Notes: generated by a model not told the origin, from the letters alone. A DNA stretch of 64,000 nucleotides from Tessaracoccus sp. MC1865 (GCF_017815535.1 NZ_CP072596.1:2201614-2265613); one strand, 5' to 3'; positions 1-9,133 are shown, numbered from the stretch's first letter. Program-made: numbers and translations.

Positions 1-744
1 ACGGTGCTGGCCATGGCGCTCGGCATCCTGCTGGCGGTCACCACCGCCATCATGCGGATGGGCACCAATCCCATCCTGCGCGCCGTGGCCTACGTCTACA
101 TCTGGTTCTTCCGCGGGACCCCCATCTACACCCAGCTGGTGTTCTGGGGCCTCATCGCGGTGCTGTACCCCCGGATGGGGGTGCCGTTCGGCCCCGAATG
201 GTTGCAGTTCGACACGCAGGACGTGATCAACGCCACCGTCGCAGCCGTGCTCGGTCTGGGCCTCAACGAGGGCGCCTACCTCTCTGAGATCGTGCGCGGC
301 GGGCTCAGCTCCGTCGACAAGGGTCAGTGGGAGGCGTCGACAGCGCTGGGCATGAAGCGCTCGACGACGCTTCGTCGCATCGTCATCCCGCAGGCCATGC
401 GGGTGATCGTGCCGCCCACGGGCAACGAGACCATCTCCATGCTGAAGACCACCTCGCTCGTGCTGGCAGTGCCGTTCTCGCTGGAGCTGACGTTCGTCAC
501 CAACGCCATCGGTAACAAGAGCTTCCTGCCCGTGCCGCTGCTGATCGTCGCCGCCATCTGGTACCTGAGCATCACCTCGGTGCTGATGGTGGGGCAGGCA
601 CGCCTGGAGCGCTACTACGGCCGGGGCTTCGACAACTCGGAGACCGCCGGCGGAGGCAAGGCCAAGGGCGTCTCGAAGAAGCAGCAGGCCATCCTCGCCT
701 CCGGTACCGTCCATGAAGACCCCAATCTGGAGGTGACCCCGTGA
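1..744 (+). CDS. Amino acid ABC transporter permease (5' end outside window)
   Basis: Membrane subunit of a polar amino acid importer of the His/Glu/Gln/Arg type. The frame is open to the left edge, so the N-terminus is missing; a GTG at 4 lies inside the gene. Several hydrophobic segments are visible. The cytoplasmic EAA loop, which docks on the ATPase, is clear as [11 protein letters not shown] followed by [10 protein letters not shown] around residues 107-130. The C-terminal tail is hydrophilic. The stop overlaps the GTG of the ATPase gene (GTGA), so the two are translationally coupled. The solute-binding protein is probably upstream of the window. The substrate cannot be told from sequence. 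Confidence 0.9.
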   Translation, partial: TVLAMALGILLAVTTAIMRMGTNPILRAVAYVYIWFFRGTPIYTQLVFWGLIAVLYPRMGVPFGPEWLQFDTQDVINATVAAVLGLGLNEGAYLSEIVRGGLSSVDKGQWEASTALGMKRSTTLRRIVIPQAMRVIVPPTGNETISMLKTTSLVLAVPFSLELTFVTNAIGNKSFLPVPLLIVAAIWYLSITSVLMVGQARLERYYGRGFDNSETAGGGKAKGVSKKQQAILASGTVHEDPNLEVTP

Positions 745-1511
745 CCACCACGACCCCCATGGTCGACATCCAGGGCGTGCACAAGTTCTTCGGTGAACTG
801 CACGTCCTCAAGGGCATCGACCTCCAGGTGCAGAGGGGCGAGGTGTGCGTCGTGCTGGGGCCCTCAGGCTCCGGCAAATCCACCCTCATCCGCTGCATCA
901 ACGAACTGGAACAGATCAGCGCCGGCCGCCTCTACGTCGACGGCGACCTCATGGGTCTCCGCGAGGTCGACGGGGTGCTGCACAGGCTCAGCGACAAGCA
1001 GATCGCCAAGCAGCGCGAGCGCGTCGGCATGGTGTTCCAGCGGTTCAACCTCTTCCCCCACATGACCGCGCGCGAGAACGTGATGGAAGCGCCGCGCCAG
1101 GTCCGCGGCCTCGGGAAGGCCGAAGCCGCCACGCTGGCCGACGAGCAACTGGCCCGCGTCGGGCTCTCGGACCGAGCCGACCACTACCCCGCCCAGCTCT
1201 CCGGTGGCCAGCAGCAGCGCGTGGCCATAGCCCGCGCCCTCGCGATGCAGCCGGACCTGATGCTGTTCGACGAGCCCACCTCCGCGCTCGACCCGGAGCT
1301 GGTGGGCGAAGTGCTCAGCGTGATGAAAGAACTTGCCGCCAGCGGCATGACGATGGTCGTGGTGACGCACGAGGTCGGCTTCGCCCGTGAGGTCGCGGAC
1401 CAGGTGGTGTTCATGGACGACGGCGTGATCGTCGAACGCGGCACCCCCCGCGATGTCATCGACAACCCACAACAGCAGCGCACCGCGGAGTTCTTCGCCA
1501 AGGTCCTCTGA
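741..1511 (+). CDS. Amino acid ABC transporter ATP-binding protein
   Basis: Cytoplasmic ATPase of the same importer, 256 aa, the usual length for the GlnQ/HisP group. Walker A (GPSGSGKST), Q-loop, signature LSGGQQQR, Walker B LMLFDEP and the switch histidine in VVTHEVGFA are all present. There is an insertion of about 15 residues ([17 protein letters not shown]) between Walker A and the Q-loop, as in some members of this group. The GTG start overlaps the permease stop. A hairpin follows at 1576. Confidence 0.95.
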   Translation: MTTTTPMVDIQGVHKFFGELHVLKGIDLQVQRGEVCVVLGPSGSGKSTLIRCINELEQISAGRLYVDGDLMGLREVDGVLHRLSDKQIAKQRERVGMVFQRFNLFPHMTARENVMEAPRQVRGLGKAEAATLADEQLARVGLSDRADHYPAQLSGGQQQRVAIARALAMQPDLMLFDEPTSALDPELVGEVLSVMKELAASGMTMVVVTHEVGFAREVADQVVFMDDGVIVERGTPRDVIDNPQQQRTAEFFAKVL

Positions 1512-1575
1512 GGCCCCCTCCCCTGGTCACTGCGGACGCTCACGGCGAGAATTCTTCACCCGCCGTCACGCAACA

Positions 1576-1608
1576 AGGCCCCGGTCGATCCGTAGATCGC
1601 CGGGGCCT
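1576..1608. terminator. Hairpin between convergent genes, likely bidirectional terminator
   Basis: Perfect 9-bp stem AGGCCCCGG / CCGGGGCCT (1576-1584 with 1600-1608) and a 15-nt loop. It sits between the stop of the rightward ATPase gene and the stop of the leftward small membrane gene. There is no long T-run on either side, which is common in high-GC actinobacteria. Confidence 0.6.
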
Positions 1609-1628
1609 CGGAGTAGGACCAGGGGTGG

Positions 1629-1775
1629 TTACCAGACCCTGGTGCCCTTACCGCCGCGCATGGGGACGAAGTTGAGGATCAGGCCAACCACGATCAGGAT
1701 GATTCCGATCCAGGTGAGGATCGAGATGTTCGCGATCAGGCCAATGATGAGGAGGATGATTCCGAGTACTACCAT
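1629..1775 (-). CDS. 48-aa membrane protein, DUF6131-like
   Basis: Small protein with two hydrophobic helices rich in Ile, Leu and Val, separated by a short NISILTW turn, and a basic C-terminal tail (MRGGKGTRVW). This pattern matches the short actinobacterial DUF6131 proteins, whose function is unknown. The ATG at 1775 is chosen because AAGGGG lies 9 nt upstream. The frame is open further upstream, but that part has no membrane-protein character. Confidence 0.7.
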   Translation of the reverse strand: MVVLGIILLIIGLIANISILTWIGIILIVVGLILNFVPMRGGKGTRVW

Positions 1776-1915
1776 GATGGCCAACCCCTTCGGTTGATGG
1801 TCTTTCCAAGCGGGGTACCGCTCTTCCCAACTAGCTTTCCGGTGTTGCAGAGCGGGGCAACACATCCAAATGGGTGAGTTGCCCCGGTGTAATTTGCGGT
1901 ACCCGACGTGGGCTC

Positions 1916-3385
1916 TCAGAGCCTCACACGTTCCTCCACCCACGATGCCTCGCTGCGGACCTCTCGCCCGACGACCAGTTCACCGTCGACGACAAACCCC
2001 TCCTCGCGCTCGGAGAGATAGCGGATCAGACGCTGCCGCCAGTGCCCCAACTCGTCCGCTCGTGCTGCGTCATGGGAGAGGTCCTGCAGCTCGGTGGGAT
2101 CGGCGTCGAGGTCGAAGAACTGTTGGATGCCTGATCCGGACCACCATACGAACTTGCGGTGGCCATCCGTCACCCAGTGCATCGACTCCCACCCCTGCAT
2201 GCTGTAGGTGTGCTCGCCGTGGATCTCCTCGCGCCATGACACCTCTTCGCCCCGGATCAGGGGCAGGACACTGGCGCCGTCGAGCGACTCGGGGATCTCG
2301 GCACCGGCGATGTCGAGGATCGTCGGCATGACGTCGCGCAGTTCCACCACCTCGTCGACGCTCGGCACCACCTTCTCGCCACCGGGGAGGCGCAGGATGA
2401 ACGGGATGCGCGCGCTGCCCTCATACCCGACCGACTTCCGGTGGAAGTGGTGATCACCCAGCATGTCGCCGTGATCGGAGACGAACATGATCGCGGTGTT
2501 GCGAAGGAGGTCGAAGTCGCTCAGCGCCTCGACCATCCGGTTGAGTTGGTGGTCAATCTGGGTGATGAGCCCGAAATAACCGGCGAGGGCCCGACGGCGC
2601 ACCTCAGGTCGCTGTTTCCCCAAGGAGGCGTCTGCCAGATGGTCACGCCGGTAGTCGGCGAACCGGTCGACCCAGTCCCCTACCGGCGCTTCCCCCAGGT
2701 CAGCGTCCAGGTACTGATCCAATGCCCAGGCAGGCGGGTCGTAGGGTGCGTGGGGGCGGTGGAAGGACAGATACAGGAAGAAGGGCATCGTAGGATCTCG
2801 GCGGTGGAGCCAGTCAACGGCTTCAGACATGATCCACGACGTGGGGTGGTAGGCCTCATCCTTGTCCCACGGCCTGGCCATCATCGAGTTGCACCCCACC
2901 CCGTGATCGGTTTCCGCGGCCGCCGCCATGCCCGGCTGCCTGCGCAACCAGGTGCTGTAGTCGTCGATGAGTTGCAGGTTGCGCCCGGCCATCTGGCGGG
3001 CGAAGTGCAGGAAGCCATCATGCAGCCTGACATCGTCGAAGCCGATGCGGTCGCGTTCGGGGTAGACGTGCATCTTGCCGATGGCCTGCGTCTGGTATCC
3101 CGCCCGACCGAGTTCACGGGGCAGCGTGGTCTCATACAGGTCGCTGAAGGCCACCCCCTCGCGGTACCCGTACCGGCCGTGCGACTCCTGGTTCAGGCCG
3201 GTCATGAGCCCCACCCGAGCCGGCACGCAGGTCGGCACCGCCGAGTAGGCGTGCGGGAACGTCGTTCCTTCGGCCGCCAGGGTGTCCAGGTAGGGCGTCT
3301 GGACAACGGGGTGACCGGCGCCGGACATCGCGTCACCGCGCATCTGGTCGACGCAGACCAGGATGATGTTGGTCCGCTCGGTCAT
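1916..3385 (-). CDS. Type I sulfatase (arylsulfatase family)
   Basis: Hydrolyses sulfate esters. It is 489 aa from the ATG at 3385. The active-site signature C-x-P-x-R is present as CVPAR with Cys53, the residue oxidised to formylglycine. The metal ligands fit as VCVDQMRGD near the N-terminus and FVSDHGDMLGDH in the C-terminal half. There is no signal peptide, so it should act in the cytoplasm. Because the signature residue is Cys, either an aerobic formylglycine-generating enzyme or an anaerobic maturase could activate it; a maturase gene lies at 14452. The start has only a G-run in front, but it overlaps the end of a 20-codon leader ORF. The substrate is unknown. Confidence 0.9.
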   Translation of the reverse strand: MTERTNIILVCVDQMRGDAMSGAGHPVVQTPYLDTLAAEGTTFPHAYSAVPTCVPARVGLMTGLNQESHGRYGYREGVAFSDLYETTLPRELGRAGYQTQAIGKMHVYPERDRIGFDDVRLHDGFLHFARQMAGRNLQLIDDYSTWLRRQPGMAAAAETDHGVGCNSMMARPWDKDEAYHPTSWIMSEAVDWLHRRDPTMPFFLYLSFHRPHAPYDPPAWALDQYLDADLGEAPVGDWVDRFADYRRDHLADASLGKQRPEVRRRALAGYFGLITQIDHQLNRMVEALSDFDLLRNTAIMFVSDHGDMLGDHHFHRKSVGYEGSARIPFILRLPGGEKVVPSVDEVVELRDVMPTILDIAGAEIPESLDGASVLPLIRGEEVSWREEIHGEHTYSMQGWESMHWVTDGHRKFVWWSGSGIQQFFDLDADPTELQDLSHDAARADELGHWRQRLIRYLSEREEGFVVDGELVVGREVRSEASWVEERVRL

Positions 3386-3444
3386 CCCCCCACCGCCCCG
3401 GAACGAGGCTGTGAAGGCGGACCGGTGACGAGAAGAGGGGTCAT
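3382..3444 (-). CDS. Possible 20-aa leader ORF upstream of the sulfatase
   Basis: ATG at 3444 is preceded by AGGAG with 8-nt spacing, a better ribosome site than that of the sulfatase. The frame encodes 20 residues (starts MTPLLVTG, ends SGAVGG). It stops with a TGA that overlaps the sulfatase ATG as ATGA. This looks like a translational-coupling leader. It could be chance; no homologue is recognised. Confidence 0.35.
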   Translation of the reverse strand: MTPLLVTGPPSQPRSGAVGG

Positions 3445-3482
3445 GCGCTGTGCTCCTGTGCACTCGATGCTGCTGGCTAGAC

Positions 3483-3510
3483 GATTCACCGTGCGCAGCA
3501 GCACTGTCAA
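3483..3510 (-). promoter_or_regulatory. Candidate promoter for the sulfatase
   Basis: On the minus strand a perfect -35 TTGACA (3510-3505) is followed after 16 nt by TGAATC (3488-3483). It would start transcription about 30 nt upstream of the leader ORF. The -10 is poor. Confidence 0.35.
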
Positions 3511-3555
3511 GCCCGACGGTGAAATGCGCAGGCGGGTCGGCTGGAGCGCTGCAGG

Positions 3556-4194
3556 CTACCCGGGGGTCGCGGAGAGGCTGACGACCGCAACGGCGGCGCG
3601 CAATGCCGCAATGACTTCCTGGAGGGAGAGAGGTTCCTCGACTGCACGGCCCAGCACCGGCCCGTCCGTCTCGGATCCCACCAGTGCCGTCCCCGCTGCC
3701 CGGACCGCGGGCACGTGGATGAAGCCCGCAGGACCGTCGAAGCAGGTCAGCGCAGCCCGGAACGTGGCGTTGCAGACATAGCGGCCGGCGTCGTCGCTGA
3801 CCTCGGCCGCCACGCCTGCGGCGCGCACGGCCCGGACGATCCCGTCCACGTCCAGCCGTGACGGCAGACGCGGCGCGAGGTCATCGATGGGCCCGGAGGG
3901 CTGTGCTCCGTCGTTGTCAGGGATGCGGGCCCGCCGCTCGTTGACGGCCCAGCGCTCCGGCGTGACGAGGGGGCGGCCGCCGGCCTCGCCGACGCAGATC
4001 ACGGCATCCGGCCGCACCGCCTCGATCGAGGCTGCCAGCGCCTCGGGAGCCCGGTCGAAGGACACCGGAAGGATCGCCGTGTGCAACTCGACCGAGGGAT
4101 CCGACCAGGTGGCCCCGAGTTCCCGGACGGCGTCGCCGCTCGCGTTGCCCGTGTCTCCGCCGAACGGTTCGAACCCGGAGACAAGAATGCGCAT
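3556..4194 (-). CDS. pcp: Pyroglutamyl-peptidase I
   Basis: Cytoplasmic C15 cysteine peptidase that removes N-terminal pyroglutamate; 212 aa, normal length. The N-terminus MRILVSGFEPFGG is the family hallmark. The Glu-containing ERWAVNERRARIPDN region, the Cys in GRYVCNATF and the His in GFIHVP supply the catalytic triad. The ATG at 4194 is set by the family N-terminus, but it lies in the 3' arm of a perfect inverted repeat and has no free Shine-Dalgarno. Upstream ATGs at 4221 and 4215 would add 9 or 7 residues. It reads in the same direction as rplA. Confidence 0.92.
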   Translation of the reverse strand: MRILVSGFEPFGGDTGNASGDAVRELGATWSDPSVELHTAILPVSFDRAPEALAASIEAVRPDAVICVGEAGGRPLVTPERWAVNERRARIPDNDGAQPSGPIDDLAPRLPSRLDVDGIVRAVRAAGVAAEVSDDAGRYVCNATFRAALTCFDGPAGFIHVPAVRAAGTALVGSETDGPVLGRAVEEPLSLQEVIAALRAAVAVVSLSATPG

Positions 4195-4225
4195 GGGTGT
4201 CAGTGTGACACCCATGCGCATTCTT
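4183..4225. repeat. Perfect 20-bp inverted repeat over the pcp start codon
   Basis: Arms 4183-4202 and 4206-4225 are exact reverse complements with a 3-nt centre. In the leftward transcript the hairpin comes 53 nt after the rplA stop. Its second arm contains the pcp ATG and the next three codons and ends in ATTCTT. It could end the rplK-rplA transcript, occlude pcp translation, or both. Confidence 0.85.
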
Positions 4226-4277
4226 CGTGAGTCGGAGGTCTGTCAACCGGCCGCGAGCGGCTGGTTGGGGGGACCGA

Positions 4278-4979
4278 TCAGGCCTCGGCGGGCTTGAGGG
4301 CCGAGCCGTCGATGCTGACGGACGGGCTCATGGTGGCCGAGACGGCGACCTTGCGGAGGTAGCGACCCTTGGCCGCGGCCGGCTTCAGGCGCAGGACCTC
4401 GTCGAGGACGGCGAAGTAGTTCTCAGCGAGCTGCTGCTCCGTGAAGGAGGCGCGGCCGATGATGAACTGGAGGTTCGCGTGACGGTCCACGCGGAACTCG
4501 ATCTTGCCGCCCTTGATGTCGGCGACGGCCTTGCCGGTGTCCATGGTGACGGTGCCGGTCTTGGGGTTCGGCATCAGGCCACGGGGACCGAGGACGCGGC
4601 CCAGACGGCCGACCTTGCCCATGAGGTCAGGGGTGGCGACGACTGCGTCGAAGTCGAGGTAGCCGCCGGCCACCTTCTCGATCAGTTCGTCGGTGCCGAC
4701 CTCGTCAGCACCCGCCGCGCGTGCGGCGTCAGCCTTGTCACCGGCGGCGAAGACGAGGACCCGTGCCGTCTTGCCAGTGCCGTGCGGAAGGTTGATGGTG
4801 CCGCGGACCAACTGGTCCGCCTTGCGGGGGTCGACGCCGAGGCGCATGGCCACGTCGATCGACTCGTCGAACTTGGCCGTTGCCATCTCCTTGACGAGGC
4901 GGATGGCCTCTTCAGGGCTGTAGGCCTGGCCTTCGGCGCGCTTCTCGGCGGCCGCCTTGTATGCCTTGCTGTGCTTCAT
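4278..4979 (-). CDS. rplA: 50S ribosomal protein L1
   Basis: Ribosomal L1-stalk protein, 233 aa, the usual length; it also represses its own operon in other bacteria by binding mRNA. Typical stretches are visible: [13 protein letters not shown] at the N-terminus, [30 protein letters not shown] in the centre and an [11 protein letters not shown] segment. The ATG at 4979 has AAGGAA upstream. It follows rplK after a 98-nt spacer and ends the tRNA-Trp-secE-nusG-rplK-rplA series. Confidence 0.97.
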   Translation of the reverse strand: MKHSKAYKAAAEKRAEGQAYSPEEAIRLVKEMATAKFDESIDVAMRLGVDPRKADQLVRGTINLPHGTGKTARVLVFAAGDKADAARAAGADEVGTDELIEKVAGGYLDFDAVVATPDLMGKVGRLGRVLGPRGLMPNPKTGTVTMDTGKAVADIKGGKIEFRVDRHANLQFIIGRASFTEQQLAENYFAVLDEVLRLKPAAAKGRYLRKVAVSATMSPSVSIDGSALKPAEA

Positions 4980-5077
4980 GCTGGTTCCTTGTGTTTGTGC
5001 CGGGCTCATGACCCGGTCCACCAGTTCTGGTGTGGGGAGCACTCCCCTACCAGGGATGTGTGTGTTCGGGGTTCAGA

Positions 5078-5509
5078 TCACTTGGAGACGGTGACGCCCA
5101 TGGAGCGGGCGGTGCCTTCGACGATCTTCATGGCGGCCTCGACGTCATTGGCGTTGAGGTCCGGCAGCTTGGTGGTGGCGATCTCGCGGATCTGGTCCTT
5201 GGTGATCTTGCCGACCTTGTCAGCCAACGGGTTGGCCGAACCGGACTTGAGACCCGCCGCCTTCTTGATCAGCTCGGACGCCGGGGGCGTCTTCGTGATG
5301 AAGGTGAACGTGCGGTCCTCGTAGATCGTGATCTCGACGGGGATGATGTTGCCGCGCTGGGATTCGGTCTGGGCGTTGTACGCCTTCACGAATTCCATGA
5401 TGTTGACGCCGTGGGGGCCGAGAGCGGTACCGACCGGCGGGGCAGGCGTGGCTGCGCCGGCCTGCAGGGCGACCTTGACGAGCGCCGCAACCTTCTTCTT
5501 GGGAGGCAT
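5078..5509 (-). CDS. rplK: 50S ribosomal protein L11
   Basis: Binds the GTPase centre of 23S rRNA; 143 aa, canonical. The Pro-rich N-terminal domain ([20 protein letters not shown]) and the C-terminal rRNA-binding domain ([19 protein letters not shown], then GTARSMGV) are clear. The ATG at 5509 follows AGGA. The 60-nt spacer to nusG can fold into a GC-rich stem and is the expected place for L1 autoregulation, but I cannot show such a site. Confidence 0.97.
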   Translation of the reverse strand: MPPKKKVAALVKVALQAGAATPAPPVGTALGPHGVNIMEFVKAYNAQTESQRGNIIPVEITIYEDRTFTFITKTPPASELIKKAAGLKSGSANPLADKVGKITKDQIREIATTKLPDLNANDVEAAMKIVEGTARSMGVTVSK

Positions 5510-5569
5510 GGGTGGGTCCTTTACCTATACGGATGGATGGCGCGCCCGGAACAGGCGCGACGCACAATC

Positions 5570-6370
5570 TTAGACGACCTTCTCGACCTGCTTGAAATCC
5601 AGGTCGACAGGGGTCTCGCGGCCGAGGATCTCGACGAGAGCGATGAGCCGCTGATTGTTGGCGTTGAGTTCGGTGATCGTGGCGTGCACCCCGGCAAAGG
5701 GGCCGTCCGTCACCATGACGGAATCGCCGACCGCCAAGTCGACGACTTCGACCTTCTTCTTCCGTGCGGCCTCGGAACCCGCGTGAGCGGCGTTGACCTT
5801 GGCGACGACGGAAGGAGTCAGCATGTGGAGGACCTCGTCGATCGACAGCGGCACGGGCTGCTGCCCCTGGCCGACGAAGCCGGTGACGGAGGGGGTCTGG
5901 CGGACGGCGCTCCAGGAGTCGTCGGTCAGTTCCATCCGGATGAGAACGTATCCGGGGAGGACGCAACGCGTGACGGTCTTGCGGCCGTTGTTGCGTACCT
6001 CGACGACGTCCTCGGTGGGGACGACCGTCTCGAAGATGTAGTCCTCCATGTTCAGCGTGGTGACACGAGCGTCGACGTTCTGCTTGACGCGGTTCTCCAT
6101 GCCGGAGTAGGTGTGGATGACGTACCAGTCACCGAACTTGGATTCGAGTTCCTCGCGCAGCTCGTTGATGGCTGCCTCGAGGGCCTCGTCGCGGTCCTGG
6201 GAGGCCTTGTCGGCGGCCTCGTCCGGCTCTTCCTCAGCCAGTTCGGCGAGTTCGATGGTGGTGTCGTCGTCCTCGGCGACGCCCAGCGAGCCGAGGTCGA
6301 TCTCCAGGTCGTCGGTGGAGGTCTCTTCGATCGGGCCGAGGTCGACCTCAAAATCAGAGTTGTCAGTCAT
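5570..6370 (-). CDS. nusG: Transcription termination/antitermination factor NusG
   Basis: RNA polymerase elongation factor, 266 aa against about 180 in E. coli. The extra length is an acidic N-terminal extension of roughly 80 residues, rich in Asp and Glu. The NGN domain follows ([17 protein letters not shown] ... LPGYVLIRM ... VTGFVG) and then the KOW domain ([19 protein letters not shown]). Extensions of this kind are usual in Actinobacteria. The ATG at 6370 lies just after the secE stop at 6375. Confidence 0.96.
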   Translation of the reverse strand: MTDNSDFEVDLGPIEETSTDDLEIDLGSLGVAEDDDTTIELAELAEEEPDEAADKASQDRDEALEAAINELREELESKFGDWYVIHTYSGMENRVKQNVDARVTTLNMEDYIFETVVPTEDVVEVRNNGRKTVTRCVLPGYVLIRMELTDDSWSAVRQTPSVTGFVGQGQQPVPLSIDEVLHMLTPSVVAKVNAAHAGSEAARKKKVEVVDLAVGDSVMVTDGPFAGVHATITELNANNQRLIALVEILGRETPVDLDFKQVEKVV

Positions 6371-6374
6371 GGAT

Positions 6375-6869
6375 TCAGCTCCCAAACAACTGCAGCAGCG
6401 ACCAGCCGAAGAAGAGATCCAGCGAGCCGACGATGGCGATCATGATCAACACGAACACCAGGACGGCGCTGAACATCGAGATCGTCTGCGGCCAGGTGGG
6501 CCACACGACCTTCTTCAGCTCGGAGCCAGACTGCTTGGCGAATTCGACCGGGTTGGAAGCCCGGTAGGGGTCATCGTGCTCAGCGAGCGCTTCGGAGCGC
6601 TTGCGGGTGACGGTGTCCTTCTTGCGGACAGGGGCCTTGACGGTACGACGGACCGGTGCCAGCGCAGCGGCGGCTTCCTGCTCCTCCGGGGTGAAGTCCT
6701 TCTCCAGCTCGCCGAGGGTGATGTCCTCGTCGGCTTCGGCGACTTCCTCTTCGGCGGCAGCCAGCGCTTCGGGATCCTCGATCTCGACGGCGTCGTCTTC
6801 GGGCGCGTCGGGCTCCCCGGGGACGAAATCTTCGTTCTCCGGTACTGCGTCGTGCGACTTGTCGCTCAC
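6375..6869 (-). CDS. secE: Preprotein translocase subunit SecE
   Basis: Single-span subunit of the SecYEG channel. The conserved core is at the C-terminus: an amphipathic [13 protein letters not shown] helix, then one membrane segment ([20 protein letters not shown]). An acidic region of about 100 residues precedes it, longer than the usual actinobacterial extension. I chose the GTG at 6869 (protein starts VSDKSHD) because the longer frame runs back into the tRNA-Trp gene. AAGGGA lies about 8 nt upstream. A terminator-like hairpin sits only about 20 nt ahead of the start. Confidence 0.92.
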   Translation of the reverse strand: MSDKSHDAVPENEDFVPGEPDAPEDDAVEIEDPEALAAAEEEVAEADEDITLGELEKDFTPEEQEAAAALAPVRRTVKAPVRKKDTVTRKRSEALAEHDDPYRASNPVEFAKQSGSELKKVVWPTWPQTISMFSAVLVFVLIMIAIVGSLDLFFGWSLLQLFGS

Positions 6870-6887
6870 GCCGTGATCCCTTCGCTT

Positions 6888-6923
6888 GACAAACAAAATG
6901 CCTCCGGCTCGGAAGCCGTAGGC
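6888..6923 (-). terminator. Terminator or attenuator between tRNA-Trp and secE
   Basis: On the minus strand a stem GCCT-A-CGGCT / AGCCG-G-AGGC with loop TCCG is followed by ATTTTGTTTGT. This has the form of an intrinsic terminator. It ends about 20 nt before the secE start, leaving little room for a separate promoter, so it probably allows partial read-through. Confidence 0.6.
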
Positions 6924-6953
6924 GGGGCGAGACAGCCATTGCTGACCATCTAG

Positions 6954-7026
<73 letters not shown>

Positions 7027-7102
7027 TTGGCGGTTGGATTACCGGATGGACCGTGTCGAGTGGACACGCTCCGACCTTGGCAAATTGAACCGGTGCTCGT
7101 CC

Positions 7103-7132
7103 ACTATAGGGGTTTTCCGTGCCTGAGTCGAA
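7103..7132 (-). promoter_or_regulatory. Candidate promoter for tRNA-Trp and secE
   Basis: A strong -10 TATAGT (7108-7103) lies upstream of tRNA-Trp on the minus strand. The -35 (near TTCGAC, 18 nt further up) is weak. It implies a leader of about 70 nt that can form a small CGTGTC/GACACG hairpin. Confidence 0.4.
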
Positions 7133-7153
7133 CCAACCTCGACCCGCGCAGTC

Positions 7154-7810
7154 TCAGTGATCGACCAGTCCGTGCTGATACGCCGACACGACCACCTGCA
7201 CCCGGTCACGCAACCCCATCTTGCGCAGGATCGCGCCGACGTGGGACTTGATCGTGGACTCGGAGGCGAAGATCGTCTGACCGATCTCAACGTTGCTGAG
7301 ACCCTGGGCCACCAGGGCGAAGACCTCGTGTTCCTTCTCAGACAGCTGTGTGAAGCCGGCCGGCGGGGCCGGCTTCTCCTGGAAGGACGAGTCGAGCAGC
7401 GCGGCGAGGTCCTCCGGCGCGATGACGCCGTTGCCGCTGTGCACCGTGCGGATGGAGTCCGTGAGCATCTGCGGGGTGATGTCCTTGAGCAGGAACCCGC
7501 TGGCGCCGTACCTGATGGCGGTGGCCGCGCGGTCGTCGAGGTTGAACGTGGTGAGCACCAGCACCTTGACGCCGGAGCCGGAGGCGACGGCGTCGCCCAG
7601 GATGCGGCGGGTGGCCTCCACGCCGTCGACCCCGGGCATGCGGATGTCCATCAGGATCACATCGGGATCGAGCTGTGCCGCCAGCGCCACGGCCTCCTCA
7701 CCGTCGGTGGCCTCCCCAACCACCTCGAGGTCATCCTGCGCGTTGACGATGACCCGAATGGCCGAGCGGAACAGTTCCTGGTCGTCGACCAGCATGACGC
7801 GGATGGGCAC
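7154..7810 (-). CDS. NarL/LuxR-family response regulator
   Basis: DNA-binding partner of the kinase directly upstream; 218 aa. The receiver domain has the acidic pair DD at 9-10, phosphoacceptor Asp55 in ILMDIRMPGVDG, a T in LVLTTFN and a K in LLKDITP. The C-terminal LuxR HTH is clear (LSEKEHEVFALVAQGLSNVEIG ... STIKSHVGAILRKMGLRDR). The GTG start at 7810 has AGGAG 8 nt upstream, overlapping the kinase stop, so the two are coupled. The target genes are not evident; the divergent neighbours give no clue. Confidence 0.95.
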   Translation of the reverse strand: MPIRVMLVDDQELFRSAIRVIVNAQDDLEVVGEATDGEEAVALAAQLDPDVILMDIRMPGVDGVEATRRILGDAVASGSGVKVLVLTTFNLDDRAATAIRYGASGFLLKDITPQMLTDSIRTVHSGNGVIAPEDLAALLDSSFQEKPAPPAGFTQLSEKEHEVFALVAQGLSNVEIGQTIFASESTIKSHVGAILRKMGLRDRVQVVVSAYQHGLVDH

Positions 7811-7819
7811 GCGGTACTC

Positions 7820-9085
7820 CTAGTTGGTTCGCAGTGGCAGCCAGGCGGTGGCGGTGATGACCTCACCGTCGGCGCTCTGGTGCCGGTTGAGTTCGAAACT
7901 ACCGCCCACGGCGCCGAGCCGCGCGCTCATCCCGGCGATCCCCCCGCCGTGGAGCGCCCTGGAGAGGGTGTGCCCGCCGTCGAGGTTGCGCACCTCCATG
8001 GTGAGCCGGTCCGCCCACGTCAACGCGACGGCGATGGGCCTGCCGTGTTCGCCGTGCTTGATGGCGTTGGTGAGCATCTCCTGCAGCACCCGGTAGGCGA
8101 CTGTCTCGGCGTCGGGCGGCAACGCCCGGCTCTGCCCCAGTTGGGTGACCTCGAGGTCTACGCCCGAGGCCCGCACGCTGTCCAGCAGGGCGCCCAGGCC
8201 ACCGGGAGGGGCGGGCACCGACGGGTGGTCGCCGCGGGCCGCGTGCAGCACCTCGCGGATCTCCCCGAGGGAGCGGCGGGCGCACACGGCGATGTTGTTC
8301 ATGGATTCGTGCAGGTCCTGGGTGTTGGTCAGGTATTGCGCTGATTCGGCCTGCATCAGGATCACGGCCAGGGAATGGCCGACGACGTCGTGGACGTCGC
8401 GAGCGAGCCTGGCGTTGGCTGCCTCGGCCGCGGCGACCCTGGTGAGGCGCCGCTCTTCCAGGACGGCGTGCTGTTGCGCCTCGATGGCCCGGGTGCGCTG
8501 CCACTCGGCGTCCTCTGCCCGGGTCTGTTGCGCCCGGACCTGCGCCGTGGAGCGTTGCCGCAGACCCAGCAACCACGGCGCACCGAGGAAGGACGCCACG
8601 AGCCCGAAGGCGAACGCGGTGCCACCCAGCCCGAAGTACTGGTGGCCCCAGAAGAACTCCTGCCCGAGGAGGGTGCCCGCGATGAGCGCCCCGAGCGCCA
8701 ACGAGACGCCGGCGACGATGACGGTGGCGCGGGACCCGAACCGCGTGGCGGTGTAGGCCAGCCATGCGCCGGCGACCATCTGGACGAGCAGCGGCAGGGG
8801 TTCGTTACCCACCATCAGCAGGAAGAGGCTGCCCGCCCAGAAGATGCCGAGCGAGGTGCCCGGCTGGCGACGGGCGATGACGAGCACAGCGACCATGAAC
8901 AGCGCCCCGATGGCCCGGTCAGGGGCGGGGCTGGCGAACGCGTACAGGAGGACGGTGGGCGCCCCGAGGACCACCGCGACGCCGAGCGCGATCCGGTCTG
9001 CGAGGAGTCCCCACGCGACACTGTCGGGACGGGCGTGGGCTGCTGGCATGAGGCCAACATACGGTGCCACGCCCGCCGACGACAT
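7820..9085 (-). CDS. Sensor histidine kinase (HisKA_3 type)
   Basis: Membrane sensor of the NarL-type system. The N-terminal third has five or six hydrophobic segments with short loops and no large extracellular domain, as in DesK/LiaS-like kinases. A coiled-coil linker rich in Gln, Arg and Glu follows, then the H-box LARDVHDVVGHSLAVI and the ATPase domain with N-box NAIKHGEHG and G-box GGGIAGMSARLGAVGG. No start has a good Shine-Dalgarno: 9085 gives 421 aa, and an ATG at 9049 gives 409 aa. The signal sensed is unknown. Confidence 0.9.
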   Translation of the reverse strand: MSSAGVAPYVGLMPAAHARPDSVAWGLLADRIALGVAVVLGAPTVLLYAFASPAPDRAIGALFMVAVLVIARRQPGTSLGIFWAGSLFLLMVGNEPLPLLVQMVAGAWLAYTATRFGSRATVIVAGVSLALGALIAGTLLGQEFFWGHQYFGLGGTAFAFGLVASFLGAPWLLGLRQRSTAQVRAQQTRAEDAEWQRTRAIEAQQHAVLEERRLTRVAAAEAANARLARDVHDVVGHSLAVILMQAESAQYLTNTQDLHESMNNIAVCARRSLGEIREVLHAARGDHPSVPAPPGGLGALLDSVRASGVDLEVTQLGQSRALPPDAETVAYRVLQEMLTNAIKHGEHGRPIAVALTWADRLTMEVRNLDGGHTLSRALHGGGIAGMSARLGAVGGSFELNRHQSADGEVITATAWLPLRTN

Positions 9086-9133
9086 CCGACTCGAGGTCAG
9101 AGGCTCTGGTACTTCCCGGCGGGGTGGGCCGGA

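Noticed and set aside
5510-5569. L1-binding autoregulatory site in the nusG-rplK spacer
   Set aside because: A GC-rich stem can be drawn, but I could not match it to the known L1 mRNA-site features, so it is not listed as a feature.
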